A DNA stretch of 64,000 bases from assembly GCF_000733855.1 (NCBI RefSeq), contig NZ_JPOJ01000001.1, positions 3,861,001-3,925,000 on the forward strand, given 5' to 3'. Shown piece after piece: positions 36,859 through 46,793 of the stretch (position 1 is its first letter; the number at the start of each line of letters is the position of its first letter). Source of the stretch: Methylomicrobium agile. Its GTDB lineage: Bacteria; Pseudomonadota; Gammaproteobacteria; Methylococcales; Methylomonadaceae. The translations under genes and the position numbers were made by a program. The notes under the pieces were generated by a model, which was not told the origin of the DNA, did not search any database, and saw only the letters and a list, made by a program, of their open reading frames with translations.

Positions 36859-39800
36859 TCGTACCGTAGTGATATTTTTCGGTTAAAGGATCGATATCTT
36901 CGTGCTTAATTAGTCGCTTGCCTTCGATCATCTTGGCAAAGACGTAATACAATCCGGGGATTAGCACGACGCCGAATACGGTACCGAACAGCATGCCGCC
37001 TAGGGCGGTCGTGCCGATCGTCCGGTTGCCGACAGCTCCCGCTCCGGTGGCGATCGCCAACGGAATCAGGCCGGCGATGAACGCGAACGAAGTCATCAAG
37101 ATCGGCCGGAAACGCGCTTTGGCGCCCTCGATCGCTGCCTCTTTAATCGTCATGCCCTGGGCTTGCTTCTGCACCGCGTATTCCACGATCAATACCGCGT
37201 TTTTACCGAGCAAACCCACTAACATCACCAGCCCCAACTGAGAATAGACATCATTGGCAAGGCCCAGCTCTTTCAGCAGGAAGAATGCGCCGAAAAGACC
37301 AGGGGGCAGCGAACATAATACGACTAACGGCAAAACAAAGCTTTCATACTGCGCGGCTAGCACCAGATAGACGAACATGATAACGACCACGAAGATCTCT
37401 ATTGCTTCAGTACCGCGGCGGGCTTCGTCAAACGTCAAACCTTCCCACGCGACGTCAAAACCTTTCGGTAAAACTTCAGCGGCGACTTCCTGGATCGCCT
37501 TGATGGCTGCTCCCGTGGTATAACCGGCGGCTGGCTCGGCGCGGATAGCGGCGGAATTGTAAAGGTTATAACGCGTGATCTCATTGGGACCCTGCCGTTT
37601 CTTCATGGTCATGAAAGCGGAGTACGGCACCATCGCGCCCTTGTCGTTTTTCACGAAGAATTTCAACACATCCTCAGGGAAACGCCGAAATTCGGGCAGA
37701 GCCTGGGCGTAGACCTTGAAAAAGTTATTGAAGCGGATAAAGCCCTGCTCATAGGTGCTGCCGATCATGATGTCCAGGTTATTCATCGCCTTGTCGATGG
37801 TAACGCCTTTTTGCATCGCGAGCTTATTGTCGATGACCAGTTCGTATTGCGGATAATTGGCCGCATAGAAGGTAAACAATCCGGTCAGCTCCTTTCGCTT
37901 GCGCATCGCATCCATGAACGTATGGTTAATTTTGTCGAACTCGAAGTAATCCGTATCTATGGTCTTATTCAATAAACGAAACGCCAAGCCGGATGCCGCG
38001 CCGTAACCCGGCACTGCCGGCGGTTGAAAAAACTCGATGACCGCGCCCATGTCATGGGTTTTTTCCTCGAGTTCGTTGATGATATCCTGTACGGAATGTT
38101 TGCGTTGGGTCCAATCTTTCAGGTTGATGACACAGGTGCCGGCATTCGAACCGCGTCCTTCGGTGAGCACTTCGTAGCCCGCCAAGGAAGAAACCGATTG
38201 CACGCCGTCGATTTTTTCAGCTATCCCTTCCAGTTGCCGCGCCACTTTGTTCGTCACTTCGATGGTGGAGCCGGGCGGCGTCTGGATAATCGCGTAAATC
38301 ATGCCTTGGTCTTCACCCGGAATAAAGCCGGAAGGCAAGGTTAGACTGACTGTATAAATACCGAAACAAAATGCGCCCAAAATCGAAAAGGTCAACAACC
38401 GTCGCATGACGACGACATTAAGAATTTTAATGTATCGTCCCGTGACCTTTTCAAAAAGGGCGTTGAATGCATCGATGAAAAGACTGATCGGCGTTTTCCG
38501 CTTCTTCTGTCCGTGCGTGTTTTTTAGAATCATCGCGCACAGAACCGGGGAAAGCGATAACGCCACGATCGCTGAAATGACGATCGACGAGGCCATGGCG
38601 ATACCGAATTGCCGGTAAAATACGCCGACCGGCCCGGACATGAACGCAATAGGGATGAACACGGACACCATGACCAGCGTAATCGCCACAATGGCTCCGC
38701 CGATTTCCCCCAAGACTTTTTTCGAGGCGACAAAAGGAGAAACATGCTCCGCTTCCATTTTCGCGTGCACCGCTTCGACCACCACGATCGCATCATCGAC
38801 CACGATGCCAATGGCCAATACCAAGGCAAACAGAGTAATCAGGTTGATGGAAAGCCCGAACGCCGACATCACGGAGAAAGCTCCGATCAGCGAAACCGGT
38901 ACCGCGAGTATTGGGATCAAGGTGGAACGCCAGTCGCCCAAAAACACAAACACCACCAAGGATACTAGCAAGAACGCTTCGCCCAAGGTATGCAGGACTT
39001 TGTCGATGGAAGCTTCAACGAATCTCGATACGTCGTAATTGATTTCGTAGTCCATGCCTTCGGGGAAGGATTTTTTCAACTCTTTCAATTTTTCCTTGAC
39101 GTCTTCTATGACCTTTTGGGCATTAGTGCCGTAGTTTTGCTTCAGCACGATGGACGCGGAAGGGTACCCGTCCTTATCGGAGTAAATATTATAAAACTCG
39201 CTGTTCAGATCGACTCTGGCGATGTCTTTAATACGCAGAATTTCACCTTCCGGGTTGGCCCGGACAATAATGTCTTCATATTCTTCCTTCTTATTGAAGC
39301 GCCCTTTATAGACCAGCACGTATTCTTTGGACTGGGCGGCAATACCCGTGCTTTGGCCCAGCCGGCCGGGACGTCCGATAATGCTTTGCTCTCCGATCGC
39401 GTCCATCACCTCGTCTACCGAAACGTTATAGGCGCGCATTCGGTCAGGATTCAGCCAAATCCGCATCGCATATTGGCGGGCGCCCAATATTGTGGCTTGG
39501 GCGATGCCAGTGATGCGCTGAATTTCCGGAATAACGCTGACGTAGGCATAATTAAATAAAAGCTTCTGATCGGCGTTTTTGTCCTTACTGTACAGGTTGA
39601 CGTACATCAGCATGCTGGGCTGGACGAAGTTCACGATCACGCCTTCTAACTGTACCAGTTTGGGCAGCCTGCTCATCATCTGATCCACGCGTGTCTTTAC
39701 GTTAACCATCGCAATGTTGGGATCAACCCCCAGATTGAAATACACTTGAATAGTCGATTCGCCGGCGCTGGTCGCGTCCGAGGTGAGGTATTTCATGCCG

Positions 39801-40018
39801 GGCACGCCGTTGATGGCGCGTTCGATCATAATCAAGGACGATTGCACCAATACATCGGCGCTGGAGCCGGGAAACGATAACGAAACCGTAACCCGCGGCG
39901 GCGCAATATCTGGAAACTGGGCAATGGGCAAGGATCGGATTGCCAGGAAGCCCATGAACAGGAACACGAGCGATAACACGATCGCCATCACGGGTCTTTT
40001 GATAAAGATATTAAACAT
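36842..40018 (-). CDS. RND efflux pump, HAE1/AcrB-like inner-membrane transporter
   Basis: A 1058-residue proton-driven drug or lipophile exporter. It has 12 transmembrane helices and two large periplasmic loops. The N-terminus MFNIFIKRPVMAIVLSLVFL is typical; the proton-relay aspartates are Asp408 and Asp409 in IGIVVDDAIVVVEAVH; GEDQGMIYAIIQTPPGST lies in the second porter loop. It is full length. It follows the membrane fusion gene by 25 bases. The substrate is unknown. No regulator gene (TetR or similar) sits beside the operon. Confidence 0.94.
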   Translation of the reverse strand: MFNIFIKRPVMAIVLSLVFLFMGFLAIRSLPIAQFPDIAPPRVTVSLSFPGSSADVLVQSSLIMIERAINGVPGMKYLTSDATSAGESTIQVYFNLGVDPNIAMVNVKTRVDQMMSRLPKLVQLEGVIVNFVQPSMLMYVNLYSKDKNADQKLLFNYAYVSVIPEIQRITGIAQATILGARQYAMRIWLNPDRMRAYNVSVDEVMDAIGEQSIIGRPGRLGQSTGIAAQSKEYVLVYKGRFNKKEEYEDIIVRANPEGEILRIKDIARVDLNSEFYNIYSDKDGYPSASIVLKQNYGTNAQKVIEDVKEKLKELKKSFPEGMDYEINYDVSRFVEASIDKVLHTLGEAFLLVSLVVFVFLGDWRSTLIPILAVPVSLIGAFSVMSAFGLSINLITLFALVLAIGIVVDDAIVVVEAVHAKMEAEHVSPFVASKKVLGEIGGAIVAITLVMVSVFIPIAFMSGPVGVFYRQFGIAMASSIVISAIVALSLSPVLCAMILKNTHGQKKRKTPISLFIDAFNALFEKVTGRYIKILNVVVMRRLLTFSILGAFCFGIYTVSLTLPSGFIPGEDQGMIYAIIQTPPGSTIEVTNKVARQLEGIAEKIDGVQSVSSLAGYEVLTEGRGSNAGTCVINLKDWTQRKHSVQDIINELEEKTHDMGAVIEFFQPPAVPGYGAASGLAFRLLNKTIDTDYFEFDKINHTFMDAMRKRKELTGLFTFYAANYPQYELVIDNKLAMQKGVTIDKAMNNLDIMIGSTYEQGFIRFNNFFKVYAQALPEFRRFPEDVLKFFVKNDKGAMVPYSAFMTMKKRQGPNEITRYNLYNSAAIRAEPAAGYTTGAAIKAIQEVAAEVLPKGFDVAWEGLTFDEARRGTEAIEIFVVVIMFVYLVLAAQYESFVLPLVVLCSLPPGLFGAFFLLKELGLANDVYSQLGLVMLVGLLGKNAVLIVEYAVQKQAQGMTIKEAAIEGAKARFRPILMTSFAFIAGLIPLAIATGAGAVGNRTIGTTALGGMLFGTVFGVVLIPGLYYVFAKMIEGKRLIKHEDIDPLTEKYHYGTNDVEE

Positions 40019-40043
40019 GATTGATCACTGATTGGATTAAAGG

Positions 40044-41129
40044 TTACTCGGCGTACAGTTCCAACTCGGGGAGAACCTTTTCCGGAGGCCTTAAATCGAT
40101 CTTCACCTCTTCTCCGGGATGTACTTTACGCAAGCCTTCGAGCAAGATCCTGTCATCGTCCCGCAAGCCATCTTTGATGATAAACAGATGCGGTATGTCG
40201 GCTTCGATCTTGATTAGCCGTTGCTCCAGTTTGTTTTCTTTGTTGATGACATAGACGTAGTTTTTATCCATGATTTCGAATACCGCTTTTTGCGGGATGA
40301 GCATGGCGTTTTTATAGAGCTTCGCCATTAAGATCGTTCCGGTTTCGCCGTGCCTGAGCAGCATGTCAGGATTCGGGAAGGTGGCGCGGAATTCGATGTT
40401 GCCGGCGGTATTGTCGAAGTCCGCTTCGATCGTCTCGATCACGCCGGTTTGATTGTAAATCTGGCCGTTCGCCATTCTAAGCCGAACCTGGGTAGGCGCG
40501 CCGCCCTTTTGGTGCATTTTGTAATCCAGATACTCGGCTTCCGGAACGTTGAAATACACCCATAATTTGCTGATGTCCGACAGCGTGGTCAACAGCGCCC
40601 CTTCATCGAGAAGGCTGCCGTTTCTGGCGTCCAGATGGTCCATGATCCCATCGAAAGGCGCCTTGATGTCGGTGAAGCCCAAATGGGTTTCGGCCAGTTT
40701 CACTTCCGCATTGGCCTTGTCCAATTTCGCTTTCGCTAAAGCCAGCTCGTTCAACGAAACGATTTTTTTATCGGCCAAACCTTTGGTATTGAGGTATTCG
40801 ATATTGACGGTGTTGGCTTCGGCTTTCGCTTTTTGCAGTTCGGCCTGATAGATGTTGGGCATGATTTTAAACATGGGTTGCCCCTGTTTCACCGTTTTTC
40901 CCTCATCCACAAAAATATTCTGTAGATAACCCCTTTCCAGCGCCCGCACCTCGATATGTCTAATGGCATGGATCTGGCAGACGTATTCCTTGACGACAGA
41001 CGCGTCTTCGCGTAGTGGGGTGGTGACTTCCAATTTGGGAGCTTCTTCCTTTGGTTCGGCTTCCGGTTTGTAGCAGCCGTTCAAGAGAACGGCCGATAAG
41101 CCTAAAATTACCAAGGCTTTAGTAATCAT
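40044..41129 (-). CDS. RND efflux membrane fusion protein (lipoprotein)
   Basis: A 361-residue periplasmic adaptor. The ATG at 41129 gives a short signal with lipobox LLNGCYKP (Cys19) and has AAGGAT upstream; the longer open frame to 41270 is not used. The lipoyl/barrel-sandwich halves are VEVRALERGYLQNIFVDEGKTVK-like (seen from about residue 60) and FTDIKAPFDGIMDHLDARNGSLLDEG, separated by an alpha-hairpin; beta-barrel and membrane-proximal domains follow. It is the first gene of the pump operon. Confidence 0.92.
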   Translation of the reverse strand: MITKALVILGLSAVLLNGCYKPEAEPKEEAPKLEVTTPLREDASVVKEYVCQIHAIRHIEVRALERGYLQNIFVDEGKTVKQGQPMFKIMPNIYQAELQKAKAEANTVNIEYLNTKGLADKKIVSLNELALAKAKLDKANAEVKLAETHLGFTDIKAPFDGIMDHLDARNGSLLDEGALLTTLSDISKLWVYFNVPEAEYLDYKMHQKGGAPTQVRLRMANGQIYNQTGVIETIEADFDNTAGNIEFRATFPNPDMLLRHGETGTILMAKLYKNAMLIPQKAVFEIMDKNYVYVINKENKLEQRLIKIEADIPHLFIIKDGLRDDDRILLEGLRKVHPGEEVKIDLRPPEKVLPELELYAE

Positions 41130-41617
41130 TTTTACGATCCTTAGGGCTCGATGAAACAAAAAATTGTGATTAATAAAATCAATATAAAATCGATCTTTGT
41201 AACGATAAATGCGTCGCATGAAGCGACTGCTCGGTGATGATGTATTAGGACTTAGCAAGTTATATGCCACATAAAAACTCTCCCTGTTTGTCGGAGGAAA
41301 GCCAGCGTTTTAGTCGAATACTATGTGAAAAAATAAAGCGATAAGGGGGAGTTGACCCGCTGTTGACGGTTGAAATCCACCATCGACTAAACCCCAAAAA
41401 TACGTAGTGTTTTGGCCTGATACGGGCGAGCGCGTTTTAAAGTTGCGGATGAAGGGATGGGCAAAACGGTGCATTCTCGATGGTTCCGAAGGCCATCGAA
41501 TTCTAAATAGAGTCTGCCTTTGGCTTGAAACTGGCTTGAATTCTAGCGCTTCCGCGCAATCCAATGAAATCATCGGATATTCTCGAGTTAGTGGACGGTA
41601 GGGAGTCGGAATTGCAC
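41130..41617. other. Intergenic region upstream of the RND operon
   Basis: About 490 bases between divergent genes. The part next to the RND operon is AT-rich (41150-41280), fitting a promoter. A minus-strand frame at 41310-41573 has no family resemblance. No TetR-type gene or clear operator was seen. Confidence 0.45.
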
Positions 41618-43018
41618 ATGAGCGCTAATCTTCAGCTTTTCGGCTCCAAAGTCTTTAGACGGATATCCAAAACGGCTCTGCTGTTTGCTCTGACCTTAAA
41701 TGTCGGCGGCTGTAATCTGATCAAGCACACCTTGGAACTGCCGGAGAAAGGTATCCGTTCCATTTTTTCGCTCACACGGGAAAAGGAGGAAAAGCTCGAT
41801 CCGGTCGAACTGCAATCCCAACTGCTCCGCTTTGCCGACAATTCCATCAACACGCTTAACCTCACCGCCGGCCGGCTGCATCGGGAAGACGAGAAAGTGA
41901 CGCAAAACCGCAGCATTTTATTGCGCCGCATCAATACCACCAACGATATCATCGCGATCGCGACCGGTGCCAACGCCTACGCCAATCTCCTCGACATGAT
42001 CATCTTTGCCTCTCTGAACCGGATGAATGTCGAGGATTACTGGATGCCCCAATTTTTCGGCGACTCCGCCAAGCCTTATCTGCGCGCCGCTCAAGATGTA
42101 GAAAAGGAAATCTGGAGGATCGCAGGCACCGTGCTGAAAAAAGAACAGATGTCGGAATTGCGTGCGGCTATCGAGACCTGGCATAAGCAGCATCCTAGTA
42201 CGCGTTCGCCTCGCGATCTCGGCTCAATGGGCTTTGCAACCGAAATCGCACAAATGAACAGGCGCCCCGATCAACCCGGAATAACCGCCAGCGTCTTCAA
42301 TTTGCTCGTGATCGATCCTCTGGCCGAGCTCGATCCGGCTACCCGCGAACTGGCCAATACCCGGCTGTTTGCAGAACGCGGCCTGTTTCTGGCCCGCTAT
42401 TTGCCGACTCTGATCCGCTGGGAAACCGAACTGCTGGTGATTCAGGCGGGGGAAACGCCTAAGATAGAGCAACTGCTGTCCAATACCGATCGACTGACCG
42501 AAGCGGCGAACCGATTCAGCCGGACGACGGAACGCCTGCCCGGCTTCATCAGCGCCGAACGCCGGCAGATCATCAATGCACTGAGCCGGCAGCAGCCGGA
42601 ACTCGCCGAGCTGGCTACTCGAACCGAAAAATCGCTGGCCGCGGGCAAAGCGATGTCCGATGCTTCGACTGTCACGCTAAAGGCATTTCAGGATGTGGTG
42701 CGGCAACTGCAAGCCAGCCCGCCCAGACCGGACTCGGAGCCTTTCCGGATCGAGGATTACACAGTCGCCGCCGCCCAAATGGCCTTGACAGCGCAAAACT
42801 TGGTCCGATTGATGCAAACTCTGAATCAGACCCTGGCGCCCGGTAACTTGGATGAACTGACTGCCCGGTTCGAATCGCTAAGCCGACAGAGCAAAGAGTG
42901 GGTGAATTACGCGTTCTGGCGAATCGTAGTGCTGGGGTTGATTCTGATAGTTTCGGCTTGCGCGATAGTGCTGGTTTCGGTTTTGGTTTATTGGAGGTTG
43001 AAAAAGAGATTTGCCTGA
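41618..43018 (+). CDS. Membrane-anchored lipoprotein of unknown function
   Basis: A 466-residue protein when started at the ATG 41618 (an in-frame ATG at 41564 is the alternative). The N-terminus has a signal with lipobox TLNVGGC. A long, mostly helical periplasmic part follows, with repeated Leu/Thr/Arg heptad-like stretches (about 270-420) suggesting coiled coil, and the C-terminus is a single membrane helix (IVVLGLILIVSACAIVLVSV) with a basic tail. A protein tethered at both ends, by lipid and by helix, is unusual. No family is recognised. Confidence 0.6.
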   Translation: MSANLQLFGSKVFRRISKTALLFALTLNVGGCNLIKHTLELPEKGIRSIFSLTREKEEKLDPVELQSQLLRFADNSINTLNLTAGRLHREDEKVTQNRSILLRRINTTNDIIAIATGANAYANLLDMIIFASLNRMNVEDYWMPQFFGDSAKPYLRAAQDVEKEIWRIAGTVLKKEQMSELRAAIETWHKQHPSTRSPRDLGSMGFATEIAQMNRRPDQPGITASVFNLLVIDPLAELDPATRELANTRLFAERGLFLARYLPTLIRWETELLVIQAGETPKIEQLLSNTDRLTEAANRFSRTTERLPGFISAERRQIINALSRQQPELAELATRTEKSLAAGKAMSDASTVTLKAFQDVVRQLQASPPRPDSEPFRIEDYTVAAAQMALTAQNLVRLMQTLNQTLAPGNLDELTARFESLSRQSKEWVNYAFWRIVVLGLILIVSACAIVLVSVLVYWRLKKRFA

Positions 43019-43082
43019 TTGTCGGTTAAGTCAAAATTAGCTTCTATTATCAGATAATATTTTAATTATAGGTTGCCCAAAA

Positions 43083-43104
43083 GGTACGCACAGCGTACCC
43101 TACG
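43083..43104. repeat. REP-like repeat, copy C (single arm)
   Basis: GGTACGCACAGCGTACC plus a CTACG end at 43083-43104 is one solitary arm of the palindromic family seen at 25023 and 44211; no partner arm is nearby. Confidence 0.8.
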
Positions 43105-43302
43105 AATTGATATACCGATCATTTGACATTCGATGCCTCGCAGCAAAGCTCCCCGTGGCGGCGATACCCGCATTTTCAGCGATCGACCAGCGGCAATGGG
43201 TAGCCAACCAAAACCCATTAATTAATCGGTTTTCTTTTGAAGCGAGAACCATTAGAATGCGCTCCCTTTGACTATTCGAGATTTACATAAAGGAAACCGC
43301 TT

Positions 43303-44178
43303 TTGGAAATCGTATTCGTTTTCGGGCGGTTGTTTCTGTCTTCAGTATCCAACGTCTTTCAGAAACAGCTGTCGCATCAAGGTCTGCATCCGTTCTACAT
43401 CGTCGCCACCACCTATGCGGTACTGTCCGCACTCTCCCTGCCGTTTGCCCTCAACACGGCCTTTTTGCATTTGGAGCCTTCTTTCTGGATCGATGTGTTT
43501 ATGGCCTCCCTACTCGACGTAGGCGGCTGGATATTTATGGTGATATCGCTTTCCAAAACCGACCTGTCGGTGTTCGGGCCGCTCAATGCTTATAAGGTCG
43601 TGATTTCGATGTTGTTGGCGATCGTGTTTCTCGGCGAGGTGCCGACCTTACAGGGATTTGCAGGAGTGGCGGTCATCGTCGCAGGCAGTTTTTTGCTGTT
43701 GCCGCCGTCTGGGGGTGCAGCGCCGAGTGGGCTAAAGCCGCTTCTGCAGGAGCGGGGCGTACAGGCGCGTTTTCTTTCCATTCTGCTGTTTTCGATCGGC
43801 ACGCTGTTTCTGAAAGGCTCGCTCGAACATTCCACGCCGCTGGAAACCCTGATTTTCTGGTCATGGTTCGGATTGCCGCTGATCCTGCTGGCGAACGCTT
43901 TTTTAAGCGCGGAGCGCTTGACCGACAATATCAAAAAATCGCAGCCGCATGTTTCCCACATCACCTTGGTCGGAGCGGCGGTCTTCGTGATGCAATATCT
44001 GACGCTGGTGCTAATGGCGCAAATGCTGATTGCCTACACACTGGCCTTGTTTCAGCTCGGGATGCTGTTCCAGGTATTCCTCGGCTACAGGATATTCAAC
44101 GAACCGCACTTGGTACGCAGGCTGGTCGCAGGCCTGGTAATGGTGGCAGGCAGCGTGATGGTATTGCTGGTGCGCTAA
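43303..44178 (+). CDS. DMT/EamA-type membrane transporter
   Basis: A 291-residue protein with about ten hydrophobic helices in two similar halves, as in drug/metabolite transporters. VFGPLNAYKVVISMLLAIVFLGEVPTLQGFAGVAVIVAG-like sequence (first half end) is the EamA signature, and the second half ends FQVFLGYRIFNEPHLVRRLVAGLVMVAGS. The substrate is unknown. The start is TTG at 43303, chosen because AAGGA precedes it by about nine bases and no ATG fits the N-terminus. Confidence 0.8.
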   Translation: MEIVFVFGRLFLSSVSNVFQKQLSHQGLHPFYIVATTYAVLSALSLPFALNTAFLHLEPSFWIDVFMASLLDVGGWIFMVISLSKTDLSVFGPLNAYKVVISMLLAIVFLGEVPTLQGFAGVAVIVAGSFLLLPPSGGAAPSGLKPLLQERGVQARFLSILLFSIGTLFLKGSLEHSTPLETLIFWSWFGLPLILLANAFLSAERLTDNIKKSQPHVSHITLVGAAVFVMQYLTLVLMAQMLIAYTLALFQLGMLFQVFLGYRIFNEPHLVRRLVAGLVMVAGSVMVLLVR

Positions 44179-44210
44179 CCGGCACGGAAAAAATCGTCCG
44201 ATGCCGATAA

Positions 44211-44285
44211 CGTAGGGTACGCTGTGCGTACCTTGTTTTGATCTGCTCGAATATTTAGAAAAAGGTATGCACAGCGTACCCTACG
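44211..44285. repeat. REP-like palindromic repeat, copy D (two arms)
   Basis: The arms at 44211-44232 and 44264-44285 are inverted copies of the GGTACGCTGTGCGTACC core with one mismatch (GGTATGC). The repeat lies directly beside the htpG terminator, between convergent genes. Confidence 0.88.
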
Positions 44286-44288
44286 GTG

Positions 44289-44319
44289 AAAAAAAAGGCC
44301 GGATATTCCGGCCTTTTTT
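44289..44319 (-). terminator. Rho-independent terminator of htpG (bidirectional form)
   Basis: GGCCGGA-TAT-TCCGGCC (44297-44313) is a perfect stem flanked by an A-run on the left and a T-run on the right, so it can act on both strands. It lies just past the htpG stop at 44329. Confidence 0.92.
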
Positions 44320-44328
44320 GTGTCGCGA

Positions 44329-46257
44329 TTAGTGCAGAAGACCCTGCAGCAAGCCGTTCAGCTTGTGTACGAAAGCGGCCGGATCGTCGAGCTGGCCGCC
44401 TTCGGCCAGGATCGCCTGATCGAACAGGATCTGTGCCAGGTCGGCGAAGCGCGCATCGTCCTGTTCGGCTCTCAGACGCTGCACCAGCGTATGGTCCGGA
44501 TTGATTTCGAAGATCGGCTTCTTGCCGAAGTTCATCTTCTGGCCGGTCTCCTTCATAATCCGTTCCATGTTCAGGCTCATGCCGTACACATCGGAAACCA
44601 GACAGGCCGGCGATTCGGTCAGGCGGTGGCTGAGCCGCACTTCGCTGATTTTGTCTTTCAAGACTTCTTTGATTTGATTCAGCACCGACTCGAAATCCTT
44701 GCCGACTTCTTCCTGGTGCTTTTTCTCTTCCTCGTCGTCCAGCTTGCCGAGGTCCAACTGGCCCTTGGCGACCGATTGCAGATGCTTGCCGTCGAATTCG
44801 TCCAGGCTCGAAACCAGCCATTCGTCGACGCGGTCGGACAGCAGCAGCACTTCGATGCCTTTCTTGCGGAAAATTTCCAGATGCGGACTGTTCTTTGCGG
44901 CCGCGTAGCTGTCCGCGGTCACGTAGTAGATCTTTTCCTGGCCTTCCTTCATCCGGCCGACGTAATCTTCCAGGCTGACCGACTGCTTGTCGCTGTCGCC
45001 ATGGGTCGAGGCGAAACGCAGCAGTTTTGCGATGCGTTCCTTGTTCGCATGATCCTCGATCGGGCCTTCTTTCATAACCGCGCCGAATTCGCTCCAGAAT
45101 TGCTCGTATTTTTCCGGCTCGTTCTTCGCCAGCCCTTCCAGCATGCCGAGCACCTTCTTGACCGCGCCGGATTTGATCGTGCTGATCTGTTTACTTTGCT
45201 GCAGAATCTCGCGCGAAACGTTCAGCGGCAGCGAATTCGCATCGATTACGCCCTTGATGAAGCGCAAGTAGCGCGGCATCAACTGCTCGGCGTCATCGGT
45301 GATGAACACCTTGCGGATGTACAGCTTGACGCCGTGCTTGTTGTCGCGGTCCCACAGGTCGAACGGCGCCCGCGAAGGGACATAGAGCAGCAGAGTATAT
45401 TCGTTCGTGCCTTCGACCTTGCTGTGCACATAGGCCAGGGGATCCTGAAAGTCGTGACCGACATGCTTGTAGAACTGATTGTAATCGTCTTCGGAAATGT
45501 CCTGGCGCGCCTTGGTCCACAGGGCCGAGGCGCTGTTGACGGTTTCTTCCTCGACCAGCGGATTGGGATTTTCGATCTCTTTGCCTTCGTCGTCGTAGGA
45601 CGGCATGATTTCCTTGTCCATCACGATCGGCAGCGAGATATGGTCGGAGAATTTGCGGACGATAGAGCGGATGCGCCAACCGTCCAGAAATTCGCTTTCG
45701 GAGTCTTTCAAATGCAGGATGATTTCGGTGCCGCGCTTTTCCTTCTCGACCGTTTCGAGCGTGTAGTCGCCCTCGCCTGTCGACTCCCAGCGCACGCCTT
45801 CGCTTTTCGGCGCGCCGGCCTTGCGGGTAATCAGGGTGACCTTGTCTGCGACGATGAATGCGGAGTAGAAGCCGACGCCAAACTGGCCGATCAGCTCGCT
45901 GTCTTTGGCCTGGTCGCCGGTCAGCGATTCGAAGAATTGCTTGGTGCCGGACTTGGCGATCGTGCCGATATGTTCCTGCACTTCGGAGCGGGTCATGCCT
46001 ATGCCGTTATCGATCACCTTGATGATGCGCTTGTCCTTGTCGAACTCGAGGCGGATTTTCAGATCGCTGTCGCCTTCGTACAGGCTTTCGTCGGATAAAG
46101 CCGAAAAGCGCAGTTTGTCGGCCGCATCGGAAGCGTTCGAAATCAGCTCGCGCAGAAAGATTTCCTTGTTGCTGTACAAGGAATGGATCATCAGGTGCAA
46201 CAGGTGCTTGACTTCGGTCTCGAAGCCCAGAGTTTGTTTTTTTGCTTCCACTGTCAT
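44329..46257 (-). CDS. htpG: Chaperone protein HtpG (Hsp90)
   Basis: HtpG (642 residues) is the bacterial Hsp90, an ATP-driven dimeric chaperone. The ATP-binding domain opens with [20 protein letters not shown] and shows [17 protein letters not shown] and [16 protein letters not shown] (GHKL motifs), with [17 protein letters not shown]. The middle domain (about 240-500) and C-terminal dimerisation domain are complete. It is monocistronic, with a heat-shock promoter and a strong terminator. Confidence 0.97.
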   Translation of the reverse strand: MTVEAKKQTLGFETEVKHLLHLMIHSLYSNKEIFLRELISNASDAADKLRFSALSDESLYEGDSDLKIRLEFDKDKRIIKVIDNGIGMTRSEVQEHIGTIAKSGTKQFFESLTGDQAKDSELIGQFGVGFYSAFIVADKVTLITRKAGAPKSEGVRWESTGEGDYTLETVEKEKRGTEIILHLKDSESEFLDGWRIRSIVRKFSDHISLPIVMDKEIMPSYDDEGKEIENPNPLVEEETVNSASALWTKARQDISEDDYNQFYKHVGHDFQDPLAYVHSKVEGTNEYTLLLYVPSRAPFDLWDRDNKHGVKLYIRKVFITDDAEQLMPRYLRFIKGVIDANSLPLNVSREILQQSKQISTIKSGAVKKVLGMLEGLAKNEPEKYEQFWSEFGAVMKEGPIEDHANKERIAKLLRFASTHGDSDKQSVSLEDYVGRMKEGQEKIYYVTADSYAAAKNSPHLEIFRKKGIEVLLLSDRVDEWLVSSLDEFDGKHLQSVAKGQLDLGKLDDEEEKKHQEEVGKDFESVLNQIKEVLKDKISEVRLSHRLTESPACLVSDVYGMSLNMERIMKETGQKMNFGKKPIFEINPDHTLVQRLRAEQDDARFADLAQILFDQAILAEGGQLDDPAAFVHKLNGLLQGLLH

Positions 46258-46294
46258 AGGTGCTCGTTCCGGTTAGAAAAAAATGGATGAGCAC

Positions 46295-46325
46295 TACATT
46301 GGGGCCGGAGATTTGCTTTTTCAAG
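46295..46325 (-). promoter_or_regulatory. Sigma-32 heat-shock promoter of htpG
   Basis: On the minus strand CTTGAAA (46319-46325) is followed, after 14 bases, by CCCCAATGTA (46295-46304). This matches the sigma-32 consensus CTTGAAA-N13/14-CCCCATNTA with one inserted-like change. The start site would be near 46288, about 30 bases before the htpG ATG. Confidence 0.88.
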
Positions 46326-46374
46326 TGCCTGTTCGGATAAAGGTCATTCCGGTAACCGGCAGTTTGACGTCGAA

Positions 46375-46484
46375 GTCATACAGGCCCTATCGGCCCGGTA
46401 ATTAGAACAGGATGCTCGATCTGGAAAGACGACGGGTAAATCTTTCTCGCCGATTAATTACCGGGCCGATAGGGCCTGTATGAC
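46375..46484. repeat. Perfect 30-bp inverted repeat with a 50-base loop
   Basis: The arms 46375-46404 and 46455-46484 are exact reverse complements over 30 bases; each contains the core CAGGCCCTATCGGCCCGG or its complement. The 50-base centre contains no open frame. It lies between htpG and an orphan hicB. The form fits a small non-autonomous mobile element or a long RNA hairpin. No target-site duplication was seen. Confidence 0.9.
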
Positions 46485-46580
46485 CGTACAAAATGACCCA
46501 TTTAAGACCATTGAAGAGCGGTCAAAACGTATATGCCGCACATAGAAAAATTGAATATTCGATCATTCAACGATCATTGC

Positions 46581-46793
46581 CTAAAATGTAATTTCAATGA
46601 CCGTCGTTTTACAATAACTCTGCGGGGTCTCCAATCCGCCTTGTTTCATTTTTTTTATATGGCGTTTAAGCGCTTCTTTCAAAGCTTCCGCCGCCTTTTC
46701 TTCCGTTAAACTATTTACCGAACATACCGGCAGATCTGGGCTATAGGCCGTGAATCCGTTATGGGCAGGTTCGATAATTGCTAAATACCTCAT
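46581..46793 (-). CDS. HicB-like antitoxin, orphan
   Basis: A 70-residue protein with the HicB partial RNase H-like fold: MRYLAIIEPAHNGFTAYSPDLPVCSV, then SLTEEKAAEALKEALKRHI. HicB normally neutralises the HicA mRNA interferase, but no hicA frame is present on either side, and no DNA-binding domain is attached. It may be a remnant or a stand-alone family member. Confidence 0.75.
   Translation of the reverse strand: MRYLAIIEPAHNGFTAYSPDLPVCSVNSLTEEKAAEALKEALKRHIKKMKQGGLETPQSYCKTTVIEITF

Noticed and set aside
44320-46098. 592-codon plus-strand open frame
   Set aside because: Antisense shadow of htpG; no ribosome site or family resemblance.
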